From the NCBI GenBank assembly GCA_047722935.1, contig JBDNZS010000002.1, positions 60,398-124,397 on the forward strand: 64,000 nucleotides of DNA, read 5' to 3'. A program made the translations under genes and the position numbers. The notes beneath the pieces were generated by a model, which made no database searches, was not told the origin of the DNA, and worked only from the letters and a program-made list of their open reading frames with translations. Positions 44,249 through 51,736 of this stretch are shown here, one piece after another. Origin of the DNA: Ethanoligenens sp047722935 (lineage in GTDB: Bacteria; Bacillota; Clostridia; Oscillospirales; Ethanoligenentaceae). Numbering within the stretch: position 1 is the stretch's first letter; each line of letters begins with the position of its first letter.

Positions 44249-46669
44249 TTATTTATGCAGCTTCTTTTTGCGTAGGAGAAGTACAAGGGCCACACCGGAA
44301 ACACCCAGCATCGCGAATGCACCGGTCAGCGGATACTGCATCCCGCCGGTAAACGGATTATTTACAGACCCGACAGCGGAGGACGCAGATGCCGAAGCAG
44401 AAGCGGACGCAGCAGAGGAAGATTGAGAACTCAACGTAGAAGGCTGCGAGGAGTTACGGGAAGAATCAACAGAGGAACTGCTGGAAGGACTGCTGGATGT
44501 TGTGGGAGCGACAGCCTTCTCATCTGCCAAAAGCACTGAGAAATTGGCGACCAGCGCCTTTTGCTGAATGGACAACGCATTGTAGGCGTTTGCCGCGTCG
44601 TTGACCGCCGCACTGTCGGTTGGTGAGGTCGGCAGCGCGAGAATCTTGGCCATAACGGCAGCCGCAGCGGCCTGATCGGCGCTCTGGGTGCTCATGTCAT
44701 TGGACACGGAAGTCATGCCGATGGTGTCATTGACATAGGCAGCAGCATAGCTCCCGTTTTGGTACATATAAATCGCATGCGAACCGGAGGGCATATTCTG
44801 CACAGTCAGTACGCCGTTAGCATCGGTGGTGCCATAGGCGGCGGAGGCGTTGTCAACGCTGTAAAGCACCTGCTGGTTTGCCACGACACCGTTGGCGTCG
44901 GTCAACTTGATGGTCGCGCTGTAGTTAGGATAGACATATCCGGTGGCGACCACAATGCGGCCCTGGCTCATGGGATAGGCAAATGTTCCGCCGTTTGCCT
45001 TGGTCAGGCTGCTGATATAATTGCCGGTGATGACATCCAGTGCATCGCCCTCGCCGATATTTTTAATACCGGACAACATCGTGTAACCGTCGCCGCCCGC
45101 ATCTTCATAATCATTGGTGGCCAACACAATCGGCGTGGTCGTGTCGTTGCGGTCAAGCACCTGTTTGTCGCTGCCGTCCGGATTGAGCAGCACAATCTGT
45201 TTGATGCGGCTGCCTGTCACGACAGGGCTGGCGGCGGTGTTGGACGAAGTGCCGGAAGGATCGTAAGTGAAACGCATACCGGAAACCTGTGGGAAACGGC
45301 CGTCCGCGCCGGTGATGATACCGGTCGTGGCATTCTGTCCCGCAATTTTAGACACACCGTTTTCAAGAATCTGATACAGGGTGTTGGGCGTCACTTCTTT
45401 CATCGAAATAATGTTGCCAAACGGCAAAATGGTGCTTACCTGCCCCTGCGTAATGTCGCCTGCGGGGATTGAGTCACGCACGCCGCCGCCGTTCTCCAGC
45501 GCTACAATCGGCAGACCGGCCTCCACCGTACCTGCCACATGGGTTTTGGCGTTATCCGCCATGGCATCGGCTACCAGATCTCCCATGTTGCTTTCACCCA
45601 ACCGGGCAACGGAGACGCCGTTCACCACACCGCCCCAGAGTGCAGTAGAGGTATGCCCCACCACCTGATTGAACAGCGAAGTCTGCGAGCTGCTTAGCTG
45701 AGCGGCCAGGTTCTGCACACTGGAATCCGGCGTATAATTTTTCTGTGCATCTTTGGCGCTGATAAGGGTTTCCGTCGATGTGACCTTTCCACTGGTGTCT
45801 ACATTGATATCCAGCCGTCCCAGATTGGCGCCGTAGCAGCCGGTCTGCACGATCAATGTGCCGTTAACCACATTATTTTCCACCGTGTGGCTGTGTCCAT
45901 CAATCATCACATTCAGCCCGGTCAGCTGACTGGCGATCTGGACACTGTTAGGCGAACTCATGGGGTCGTTTCCGATATGCATGACGCCCACGATCACCTG
46001 CGCCCCCTCACTCTTGAGGGTATTGATTTCCTGCTGAGACACAGAGATCGGGTCTTTGAATGTCACGCTCCCAGCGGAACCGGTCAGATAGGATGGATTT
46101 GTTTTATATGCGGTTTCCGGCGTTTCAATGCCGAAAAAGCCAACCTTAATGCCATTGACATTCTTGATCAGATCGCAGCCGTTGTTGCCGCTTAGTCCCT
46201 GTCCGTTCACATCTTTGAGGATAGGCTGACTGCCGTAGTAAGTATTGGCGGAGAGGGTGGGGTAGTTGGAGTTGCGCACGTTGCTGAACATTGTGTCCAA
46301 ACCATAATCAAACTCATGGTTTCCCAAAACACCCAAATCATATTTCATCGCGTCGGTCAGCTTGATCACATCCGCGCCTTTGCTGATATTGGCAAACGGC
46401 ACGCCCTGTGAGGCATCACCGGCGTCGACCAGCAGGGACCCCGGTACGCTCTCCCGAATGCCGGCCGTATAATCAGCGCCAATGGTGGTCAGTACTTTGG
46501 AGCTATTGTAAGCGTCGATAAGGTGCCCATGCATGTCGTTGGTGTGAAAAATGGTGATGGTGGCAGAAGCGGCGTCTGCTTTGGCGGGCAGAGGCGTCCC
46601 CACCGCCATCCCCGCTGCACAGACAAGGCTGAGCAGGCCAACAGAGCATGTCCGGATAAATCTTTTCAT
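44249..46669 (-). CDS. skin cargo: cell-wall-anchored 5'-nucleotidase / metallophosphoesterase
   Basis: An 806-aa exported enzyme of the UshA/YfkN group. A signal peptide (1-32, ending near LPAKADA) precedes a metallophosphatase domain with TIFHTNDMHGHL, LVDAGDASQG, LGNHEFDYG and MIDGHSHT. The 5'-nucleotidase C-terminal domain carries LENGGGVRDSIPAGDITQGQ and NDYEDAGGDGYTML. A Cna_B-like module (about 600-670), a FIVAR-like helical piece, a Ser-rich linker and the sortase signal NPFTG plus helix plus RKKKLHK complete it. ATG 46669 follows AGGAGG. It probably scavenges nucleotides outside the cell. Its presence in a skin element is unusual, as vegetative cells would need it, not spores. Confidence 0.9.
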   Translation of the reverse strand: MKRFIRTCSVGLLSLVCAAGMAVGTPLPAKADAASATITIFHTNDMHGHLIDAYNSSKVLTTIGADYTAGIRESVPGSLLVDAGDASQGVPFANISKGADVIKLTDAMKYDLGVLGNHEFDYGLDTMFSNVRNSNYPTLSANTYYGSQPILKDVNGQGLSGNNGCDLIKNVNGIKVGFFGIETPETAYKTNPSYLTGSAGSVTFKDPISVSQQEINTLKSEGAQVIVGVMHIGNDPMSSPNSVQIASQLTGLNVMIDGHSHTVENNVVNGTLIVQTGCYGANLGRLDINVDTSGKVTSTETLISAKDAQKNYTPDSSVQNLAAQLSSSQTSLFNQVVGHTSTALWGGVVNGVSVARLGESNMGDLVADAMADNAKTHVAGTVEAGLPIVALENGGGVRDSIPAGDITQGQVSTILPFGNIISMKEVTPNTLYQILENGVSKIAGQNATTGIITGADGRFPQVSGMRFTYDPSGTSSNTAASPVVTGSRIKQIVLLNPDGSDKQVLDRNDTTTPIVLATNDYEDAGGDGYTMLSGIKNIGEGDALDVITGNYISSLTKANGGTFAYPMSQGRIVVATGYVYPNYSATIKLTDANGVVANQQVLYSVDNASAAYGTTDANGVLTVQNMPSGSHAIYMYQNGSYAAAYVNDTIGMTSVSNDMSTQSADQAAAAAVMAKILALPTSPTDSAAVNDAANAYNALSIQQKALVANFSVLLADEKAVAPTTSSSPSSSSSVDSSRNSSQPSTLSSQSSSAASASASASASSAVGSVNNPFTGGMQYPLTGAFAMLGVSGVALVLLLRKKKLHK

Positions 46670-46951
46670 TTTTCCTCCTTGTTATGCAAAACACATTTTA
46701 CCTCTGCTGGACCGCCACCCCGTCTTTTCTTTGGAAACAGACCGTTTTCCGAAAACAACGTCTACCAGAAGCGACTTTTGCATACAGTGCAAATTATACG
46801 CCCGGCCTATTGGGAAAGATATCTTGTGCACATAAGGTTTTGGTAAAATATATGTAAAGTGCTTGACTTCTTTCACTATTTCCTATCAAACGCAAACAGG
46901 TTGTCCTTTAAAGCAGAAGGCAGTCCCCCGACCGCCACACAAATTAAGTCT

Positions 46952-47122
46952 TTATGTTTTAATCTTGCTCATCAGGTATTCCAACATAGCGCTTTTCTCG
47001 TCCTCATTCTTTGCCCGAAGCTCAATGCATCTTAAAATTGCCTCCGCATGTGCCTCCGCCACCTTTTCTTCCAGTGCCAATTTTCCCTCCGCTGTCTCTG
47101 GAAAGCAAATAACAACTTTCAT
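46952..47122 (-). CDS. skin cargo: small charged protein (56 aa), candidate recombination directionality factor
   Basis: A short gene with ATG 47122 at proper distance from GAGGTGA and a charged helical product (KVVICFPETAEGKLALEEKV, then HAEAILRCIELRAK). No family was recognised. It is divergent from the serine recombinase, 150 bp away, inside the element. Large serine recombinases need a small partner to excise; in C. difficile a small skin-encoded protein does this. The assignment here is by position and size only; it could equally be a regulator or unrelated. Confidence 0.6.
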   Translation of the reverse strand: MKVVICFPETAEGKLALEEKVAEAHAEAILRCIELRAKNEDEKSAMLEYLMSKIKT

Positions 47123-47272
47123 CGCTGTCACCTCAAGTGACCATATGCTCGGCTGCACGTCCTATATGTGACAACTTCAAGGAGAGGAAAACCATTCCAC
47201 GCCTCTATGATGACGCGGATGATAAACTTTTGTCGTACTGTGTAAATATTCACCTATGAATTGAGGTGCCCT

Positions 47273-48901
47273 ATGCATATCGCCATCTATTCACGTAAAA
47301 GTAAATTCACCGGTAAAGGCGAATCGGTTGAAAATCAAATTCAGCTTTGCCGTGCGTATGCTTCTTCACACTTTGGAAGCAATAACGATATACAGATTTA
47401 CGAAGATGAGGGGTTCTCGGGCGGCAGCACGGAAAGGCCCCAATATCAGCAGATGCTGCACGATGCACATACCCATGCTTTTGAGATATTGATATGCTAC
47501 AGACTCGACCGTATCAGCCGCAACATTAGCGATTTTGCGGCACTCATAACCGATCTCCAACAAGAACACATCAGTTTTGTTTCGATTCGTGAACAATTTG
47601 ATACCAGCACACCGATGGGGCGCGCCATGATGTATATTGCGTCTGTTTTCGCACAGCTTGAACGCGAAACCATTGCGGAACGCATCCGTGACAACATGAT
47701 TGAGCTTGCCAAAACCGGGCGCTGGTTAGGCGGTATAACGCCCACCGGCTTTGAATCTGCCCCCATTACCGCCATAGATGACCACGGCCGCACACGCAAG
47801 GCATATGTATTGCAAGCGATACCCGAGGAAATGAACCTTGTCCAACGCCTATATGACGCCTTTCTGAATCTGCAAAGTCTAACTAAGCTGGAAACCTACT
47901 GCCTGCAAAACGGGTTGCGATCAAAGAACGAGAGGGATTTTTCAAGGTTTGCGCTTCGCTCCATACTGGAAAACCCCGTCTACGCCTGTGCAGACGACAG
48001 GATGTTTTCTTATTTAAAAGACCACGACTTTGAAATTTATTCTGACCGTTCCGATTTTGATGGCCGCCGCGCTGTCATGGCATATAATAAAACCCTCCAG
48101 GTTAAGCACCATTCAGCCCAAAAGCGCAGCCATGCCGAATGGATCATCGCCGTGGGAAAACACCGCGGAATCATATCCTCTGACAAATGGATCGCGGCCC
48201 AAAACCTGCTGCTGCAAAATAAATCCAGAACGTTCCGAAAAGTACGCAGTTCTCAATCCCTCCTTTCCGGCTTGCTGCGGTGTGCGTCCTGCGGCAGTTT
48301 CATGCGCCCCAAGCCGGTTGGACGGACAGATGGCGATAATCAGCAAGTCTTTTACTATATGTGCGAACGAAAAGAAAAGAGCCGCCGCGCACTCTGCAGG
48401 ATGAAAAATGCCAACGGCAACGAATTGGACAGCCTTGTGATCGAACAAATAAAACACCTGTCGGAATCCGGTTCAACACTCCAACAAAAATTGGGAAATG
48501 AGATCGCCCGGATGACCATACACAAACATACAACCGAAGGAGAAATCCAAAAGCTGCTCAATCTCATTCAAAAAAACGAGACGGCTATCAGCCGTCTCGT
48601 TGAAAACCTTGCTATTGCCGAAGACAGTGCCGCCAGCACTTATATTGTGAAGAAGATAAATGAACTGCATTCCCAAAACGCCGACCTAAAGGAACGGTCA
48701 TTACAGCTGCGTGAAATGGAACAAAGCCGTGCTACGGGCATTGAATCCTTTCAATTCATTGACCATCTTTTATCTGCGTTTGCCTTTACGTTTGATACGC
48801 TTGATATCTCCGGAAAACGAAATCTGCTGCATGGCATCGTTGACACCGTTACTTGGGATGGAGAACATGTGCGGATCAGTTTGTTCAGCAAAAAAAAATA
48901 G
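47273..48901 (+). CDS. spoIVCA: skin element large serine recombinase (SpoIVCA/CisA-like)
   Basis: A 542-aa site-specific recombinase. Residues 1-150 are the resolvase catalytic domain: the active-site Ser is in IAIYSRKSKFTG, with DEGFSGGSTERPQ, CYRLDRISRN, and MMYIASVFAQLERETIAERI. The Recombinase domain follows (about 160-290). A zinc-ribbon (LLRCASCGSFMRP, CERKEKSRRALCRM) and a coiled-coil arm (about 400-470) complete the usual layout. ATG 47273 follows GAGGTG; an in-frame TTG at 47261 is inside that site. It points towards the sigK 5' half and stops 29 bp short of the core, the same convergent arrangement as spoIVCB-spoIVCA in Bacillus subtilis. A sigma-E promoter was looked for and not found. 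Confidence 0.95.
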   Translation: MHIAIYSRKSKFTGKGESVENQIQLCRAYASSHFGSNNDIQIYEDEGFSGGSTERPQYQQMLHDAHTHAFEILICYRLDRISRNISDFAALITDLQQEHISFVSIREQFDTSTPMGRAMMYIASVFAQLERETIAERIRDNMIELAKTGRWLGGITPTGFESAPITAIDDHGRTRKAYVLQAIPEEMNLVQRLYDAFLNLQSLTKLETYCLQNGLRSKNERDFSRFALRSILENPVYACADDRMFSYLKDHDFEIYSDRSDFDGRRAVMAYNKTLQVKHHSAQKRSHAEWIIAVGKHRGIISSDKWIAAQNLLLQNKSRTFRKVRSSQSLLSGLLRCASCGSFMRPKPVGRTDGDNQQVFYYMCERKEKSRRALCRMKNANGNELDSLVIEQIKHLSESGSTLQQKLGNEIARMTIHKHTTEGEIQKLLNLIQKNETAISRLVENLAIAEDSAASTYIVKKINELHSQNADLKERSLQLREMEQSRATGIESFQFIDHLLSAFAFTFDTLDISGKRNLLHGIVDTVTWDGEHVRISLFSKKK

Positions 48902-49263
48902 GCAAAATGTTTCCGCAGAGAGTGTATTGCATTTTCTATACATCTTGCCGCATAGGTCGCCAGCCTTGTTCCCTTCTCCGGTTTGAACGTAATGACCCCC
49001 TTGATCAGTCCAATCGTCCCCACAGACAGCAAATCTTCCTGATCGCGCGCATTAGAATAATACTTTTTAATGATGTGCATAACCAGACGCAGATTATGTT
49101 CAATGAGCGTGTCCTGCGCCTCCGCGTCTCCCTCCTGCATCCGCGTCAGGCATTCGCGTTCCTCAGCCGCTGTCAGCGGTTTGGGAAATGAACCGGAATG
49201 ATTGACGTGCAGGACAAAATAGACCAGGCGGAACACCGCGGCTCCTAAAATGGGAATCAACAT
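48751..49263 (-). CDS. sigK: sigma-K, 5' part with pro-sequence (SpoIVCB-like); true sigK portion 48930-49263
   Basis: N-terminal half of pro-sigma-K. Residues 1-20 or so are hydrophobic (LIPILGAAVFRLVYFVLHV), matching the membrane-tethering pro-peptide that SpoIVFB removes in Bacillus. Then FPKPLTAAEE, IEHNLRLVMHIIKKY, EDLLSVGTIGLIKGV and KGTRLATYAARCIEN (region 2). Codon 111 (Asn) touches the AATG core. In the unexcised chromosome the frame runs 59 unrelated residues further to a stop at 48751. ATG 49263 follows AAAGGGGTGG. A sigma-E-like promoter lies at 49303-49330. Confidence 0.94.
   Translation of the reverse strand: MLIPILGAAVFRLVYFVLHVNHSGSFPKPLTAAEERECLTRMQEGDAEAQDTLIEHNLRLVMHIIKKYYSNARDQEDLLSVGTIGLIKGVITFKPEKGTRLATYAARCIENAIHSLRKHFAYFFLLNKLIRTCSPSQVTVSTMPCSRFRFPEISSVSNVKANADKRWSMN
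48899..48945. other. skin element attachment junction (at sigK 5' part)
   Basis: Core CATT at 48930-48933 (AATG on minus). Inner arm 48901-48927 is the inverted imperfect match of 35911-35938 (shared TGCGGAAACA and TTTTGC). The outer arm is sigK coding sequence (ATGTATAGAA on minus). Confidence 0.88.
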
Positions 49264-49302
49264 CTTGCCACCCCTTTATTCAGTGCTTATCCACACGTAC
49301 AC

Positions 49303-49330
49303 TCTGTATACCGTATGTTCTTCAAAATGC
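49303..49330 (-). promoter_or_regulatory. sigK: sigma-E-like promoter of sigK
   Basis: Minus strand GCATTTT (49324-49330), 13-bp spacer, TATACAGA (49303-49310), close to the sigma-E consensus (KMATATT and CATACAnT, about 14 apart). The 398-bp gene-free stretch 49264-49661 holds this and the MATE promoter; nothing else was recognised. Confidence 0.5.
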
Positions 49331-49534
49331 ACCATGTCACTACTATATGGTACGGCCGGGGCAATTGTGCAAGTCCCGCAAAGCAAGCGGCGGATCGACA
49401 TGGTTCTCTCCGTGCAAATTGGGTTTTATATCGATTTTGGGCTGCAAACACGCCTAACCCATGCGCATTTTTCCTAAAACAAATCCACCGCCTTTGTCTA
49501 TAGCGATAAAAAATAAACAAAGCGTCCCATCGCA

Positions 49535-49562
49535 TTGACTTTCACAATGGAACTCGTATAAT
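49535..49562 (+). promoter_or_regulatory. sigma-A promoter of the MATE gene
   Basis: TTGACT (49535-49540), 16-bp spacer, TATAAT (49557-49562), 100 bp upstream of the start. Confidence 0.7.
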
Positions 49563-49661
49563 GATACCTTGTTGAGCGATCTGCATTCGGTTTTCTCCGA
49601 AAATCCAGTTTGTAGACTCCATGGGGCAACACTCGTTTCAACACAGGAAGGCGGTGCTCTC

Positions 49662-51023
49662 GTGACCCGAAATATGACTTCAGGCAGCCCCACAAAACTC
49701 ATTGTGATCTTTGCTTTTCCTCTGCTGCTCGGAAACCTGTTCCAACAGTTTTATAGTATTGCAGACACCCTTATCGTGGGACGCACCATCGGTATTGACG
49801 CGCTTGCCGCCGTGGGCAGCACCGGCAGTATTGCTTTCTTGATTATCGGGTTTGCACAGGGTGTCGCCGCAGGTCTGTCTATCATCACCGCGCAGCGCTT
49901 CGGTGCGGACGACGCCGAGGGTGTCCGTAAAAGTGCCGCTACCAGTTTGATCATTTCCGGCTGTATCACCATCATCTTTACCACATTCAGCGTGCTTTTC
50001 GCGCGGCAGATCTTACAGCTGATGCGCACCCCCCCGGAGATTATCGACGACGCCTACCGGTTCATCGTTATCATTTTTGCCGGGTTCGGCGCGGCAATGC
50101 TGTTCAATCTGCTGGCCAACCTGATTCTGGCGCTGGGTGACAGCCGCACCCCTTTATTTTTTCTCATGATTGCCTCGGTGCTCAACGTGGGACTGGAGTT
50201 GCTTTTTATTTTGGTGCTGCACATGGGCGTTGCCGGCGCGGGGCTGGCCACCGTGCTTGCACAACTCTGTTCCTGTATTGGCTGCCTGTTTTATATTGCC
50301 AAGCGCTTCCCCATCCTGCGGTTCCACCGGGAAGACTGGAAACTAAACCGGAATGATTTTTCCACCCACCTTCGCTCCGGACTGCCTATGGGGTTTCAAA
50401 GTTCGATCATCGCGATTGGAACCATCATCATCCAGTTCACATTGAACGAATTGGGAACTACCGCCGTGGCTGCTTATACCGCCGCCCAGAAAATCGACGT
50501 CGTCTGCACCCAGCCCATGGTCTCGTTTGGCATGGCAATGGCTACATACGCAGCGCAGAATTACGGCGCGCGCAATATGGCGCGCATTCGTTCAGGCCTC
50601 CGCCAATGCTGCATCCTATCCATCACCAGCAGCATGGCGATCGGTTTGGCGGCAATCCTATTCGGGCGCTATGTCGTCATGCTTTTTGTAGGCAATACGC
50701 CGACCGTGGTTCGCCTCGCGCAGGTTTATTTCAATTTCAACTGCTCATTTTATTTTTTGCTTTCCGCCCTATTTGTTGTGCGCTATACCCTTCAAGGTCT
50801 GGGCAAAAGTTTTATTCCCACTGCGGCAGGCATCATGGAGCTGGTTATGCGCGCCGTTGCCGCCGGCATCTTTGCGCAATTTTTCGGATTCGCAGGGGTC
50901 AGCCTTTCCAATCCACTGGCGTGGGTCGGCTCCCTCAGCATCTTAATCCCCGCTTATATTCTCATCAGCAGACAGTGGAAAACTTCTGCCCCGTCCCCCA
51001 AAGCCCTAACCAACCAAAACTGA
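49662..51023 (+). CDS. MATE-family multidrug efflux protein
   Basis: A 453-aa membrane protein with about twelve hydrophobic segments in two MatE repeats (FPLLLGNLFQQFYSIADTLI at the start, and a second set from about residue 235: LRSGLPMGFQSSIIAIGTII). MATE proteins export cationic drugs or metabolites in exchange for Na+ or H+. The close relation to the DinF/NorM-like clostridial group is by general likeness only. GTG 49662 follows AGGAAGG; ATG 49674 is an alternative. The HD-domain gene follows 30 bp later, so the two may share a transcript. The gene is just outside the skin element. Confidence 0.9.
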   Translation: MTRNMTSGSPTKLIVIFAFPLLLGNLFQQFYSIADTLIVGRTIGIDALAAVGSTGSIAFLIIGFAQGVAAGLSIITAQRFGADDAEGVRKSAATSLIISGCITIIFTTFSVLFARQILQLMRTPPEIIDDAYRFIVIIFAGFGAAMLFNLLANLILALGDSRTPLFFLMIASVLNVGLELLFILVLHMGVAGAGLATVLAQLCSCIGCLFYIAKRFPILRFHREDWKLNRNDFSTHLRSGLPMGFQSSIIAIGTIIIQFTLNELGTTAVAAYTAAQKIDVVCTQPMVSFGMAMATYAAQNYGARNMARIRSGLRQCCILSITSSMAIGLAAILFGRYVVMLFVGNTPTVVRLAQVYFNFNCSFYFLLSALFVVRYTLQGLGKSFIPTAAGIMELVMRAVAAGIFAQFFGFAGVSLSNPLAWVGSLSILIPAYILISRQWKTSAPSPKALTNQN

Positions 51024-51053
51024 CAATTTCATCAGACAAAGGGAGCAACACCA

Positions 51054-51635
51054 TTGAAAAATGCCTTTTTCGCCATTCTTTCCCGCATGAAATACATCAC
51101 CCGTTGGGGGTTGATGCGCAATACCCGCCCCGAGAATCTAATGGAACACAGCTTTGAAACCGCCGTTTTGGCACATGCTCTTACCGTCATTGGCAATACA
51201 CGCTTCGGGCGGCAGTATGACACCGGGCGGGCGGTATTGCTTGCGCTTTATCACGACGCTACCGAAATTTTTACCGGCGACATGCCCACACCCGTAAAAT
51301 ATTTCAACCACACGCTGCGCTCCTCTTACCGCGAAGCGGAACAGCAGGCACTTGACCGCCTGCTGTCCTGTCTGCCGGATGACTTGCGCCCTGCCTATGC
51401 CGCGCTTTCCGACGTTCCAAAGAGCGAGGCTGCTTTGCCCATTCTGGTAAAAGCAGCGGACAAGCTCTCTGCCTTAATCAAATGCATTGAAGAAGAAAAG
51501 GCGGGCAACACCGAGTTTAAAAAAGCTGCCGATGCCCAGCTTTCATATTTAAAAGACATGCATCTGCCGGAAGTGGACTGCTTTCTCGCTGAATTTCTGC
51601 CTCCCTACCGGCTGACGCTGGACGAGCAGGAATAA
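51054..51635 (+). CDS. yfbR: 5'-deoxynucleotidase (YfbR type, HD domain)
   Basis: A 193-aa HD phosphohydrolase that in E. coli removes phosphate from dAMP, dGMP, dCMP and similar 5'-deoxynucleotides. Motifs: MKYITRWGLMRNTRPENLME with the following HSFETAVLAH (first His), LALYHDATEIFTGDMPTPVK (HD pair and the family-specific ETGDxPTPVK-like loop) and VKAADKLSALIKCIEE (last Asp). A TTG start at 51054 lies behind AAAGGGAG. The terminator at 51645-51673 follows directly. Confidence 0.9.
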   Translation: MKNAFFAILSRMKYITRWGLMRNTRPENLMEHSFETAVLAHALTVIGNTRFGRQYDTGRAVLLALYHDATEIFTGDMPTPVKYFNHTLRSSYREAEQQALDRLLSCLPDDLRPAYAALSDVPKSEAALPILVKAADKLSALIKCIEEEKAGNTEFKKAADAQLSYLKDMHLPEVDCFLAEFLPPYRLTLDEQE

Positions 51636-51644
51636 GCGCAAAAC

Positions 51645-51673
51645 AGGCTTGCCCCAAAACAGGCAAGCCTTTT
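51645..51673. terminator. intrinsic terminator between convergent genes
   Basis: AGGCTTGCC/GGCAAGCCT, 8-nt loop, T4 on the plus strand and A-rich opposite end. Confidence 0.8.
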
Positions 51674-51736
51674 GCAATACACTATGAAGATTATTACACC
51701 GTGCGCCAATTGGTGAAATGACTTTCACCGTTCGGC

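Larger units (their letters stand above)
35903..48933. mobile_element. sigma-K intervening (skin) element, about 13,027 bp
   Basis: Interrupts sigK between codon 111 (Asn) and the following Glu. Core to core distance is 48930 - 35903 = 13,027 bp. It carries its own large serine recombinase next to one end and matching inverted arms at both ends. Cargo: two spore-surface-like proteins, three glycosyltransferases, YibE/F, a wall-anchored nucleotidase and a 56-aa protein. No capsid, terminase or other phage gene was seen. Known relatives are the 48-kb skin of Bacillus subtilis and the roughly 15-kb one of Clostridioides difficile. Confidence 0.92.

Noticed and set aside
47123..47272. Sigma-E promoter for the skin recombinase
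   Set aside because: An ATATT-like -35 occurs only about 20 bp from the start codon; no acceptable pair was found.
35903..48933. The interval as a prophage or ordinary integrative element
   Set aside because: No phage structural, packaging, replication or conjugation genes; the split sigK and in-frame joining identify it as a skin element.
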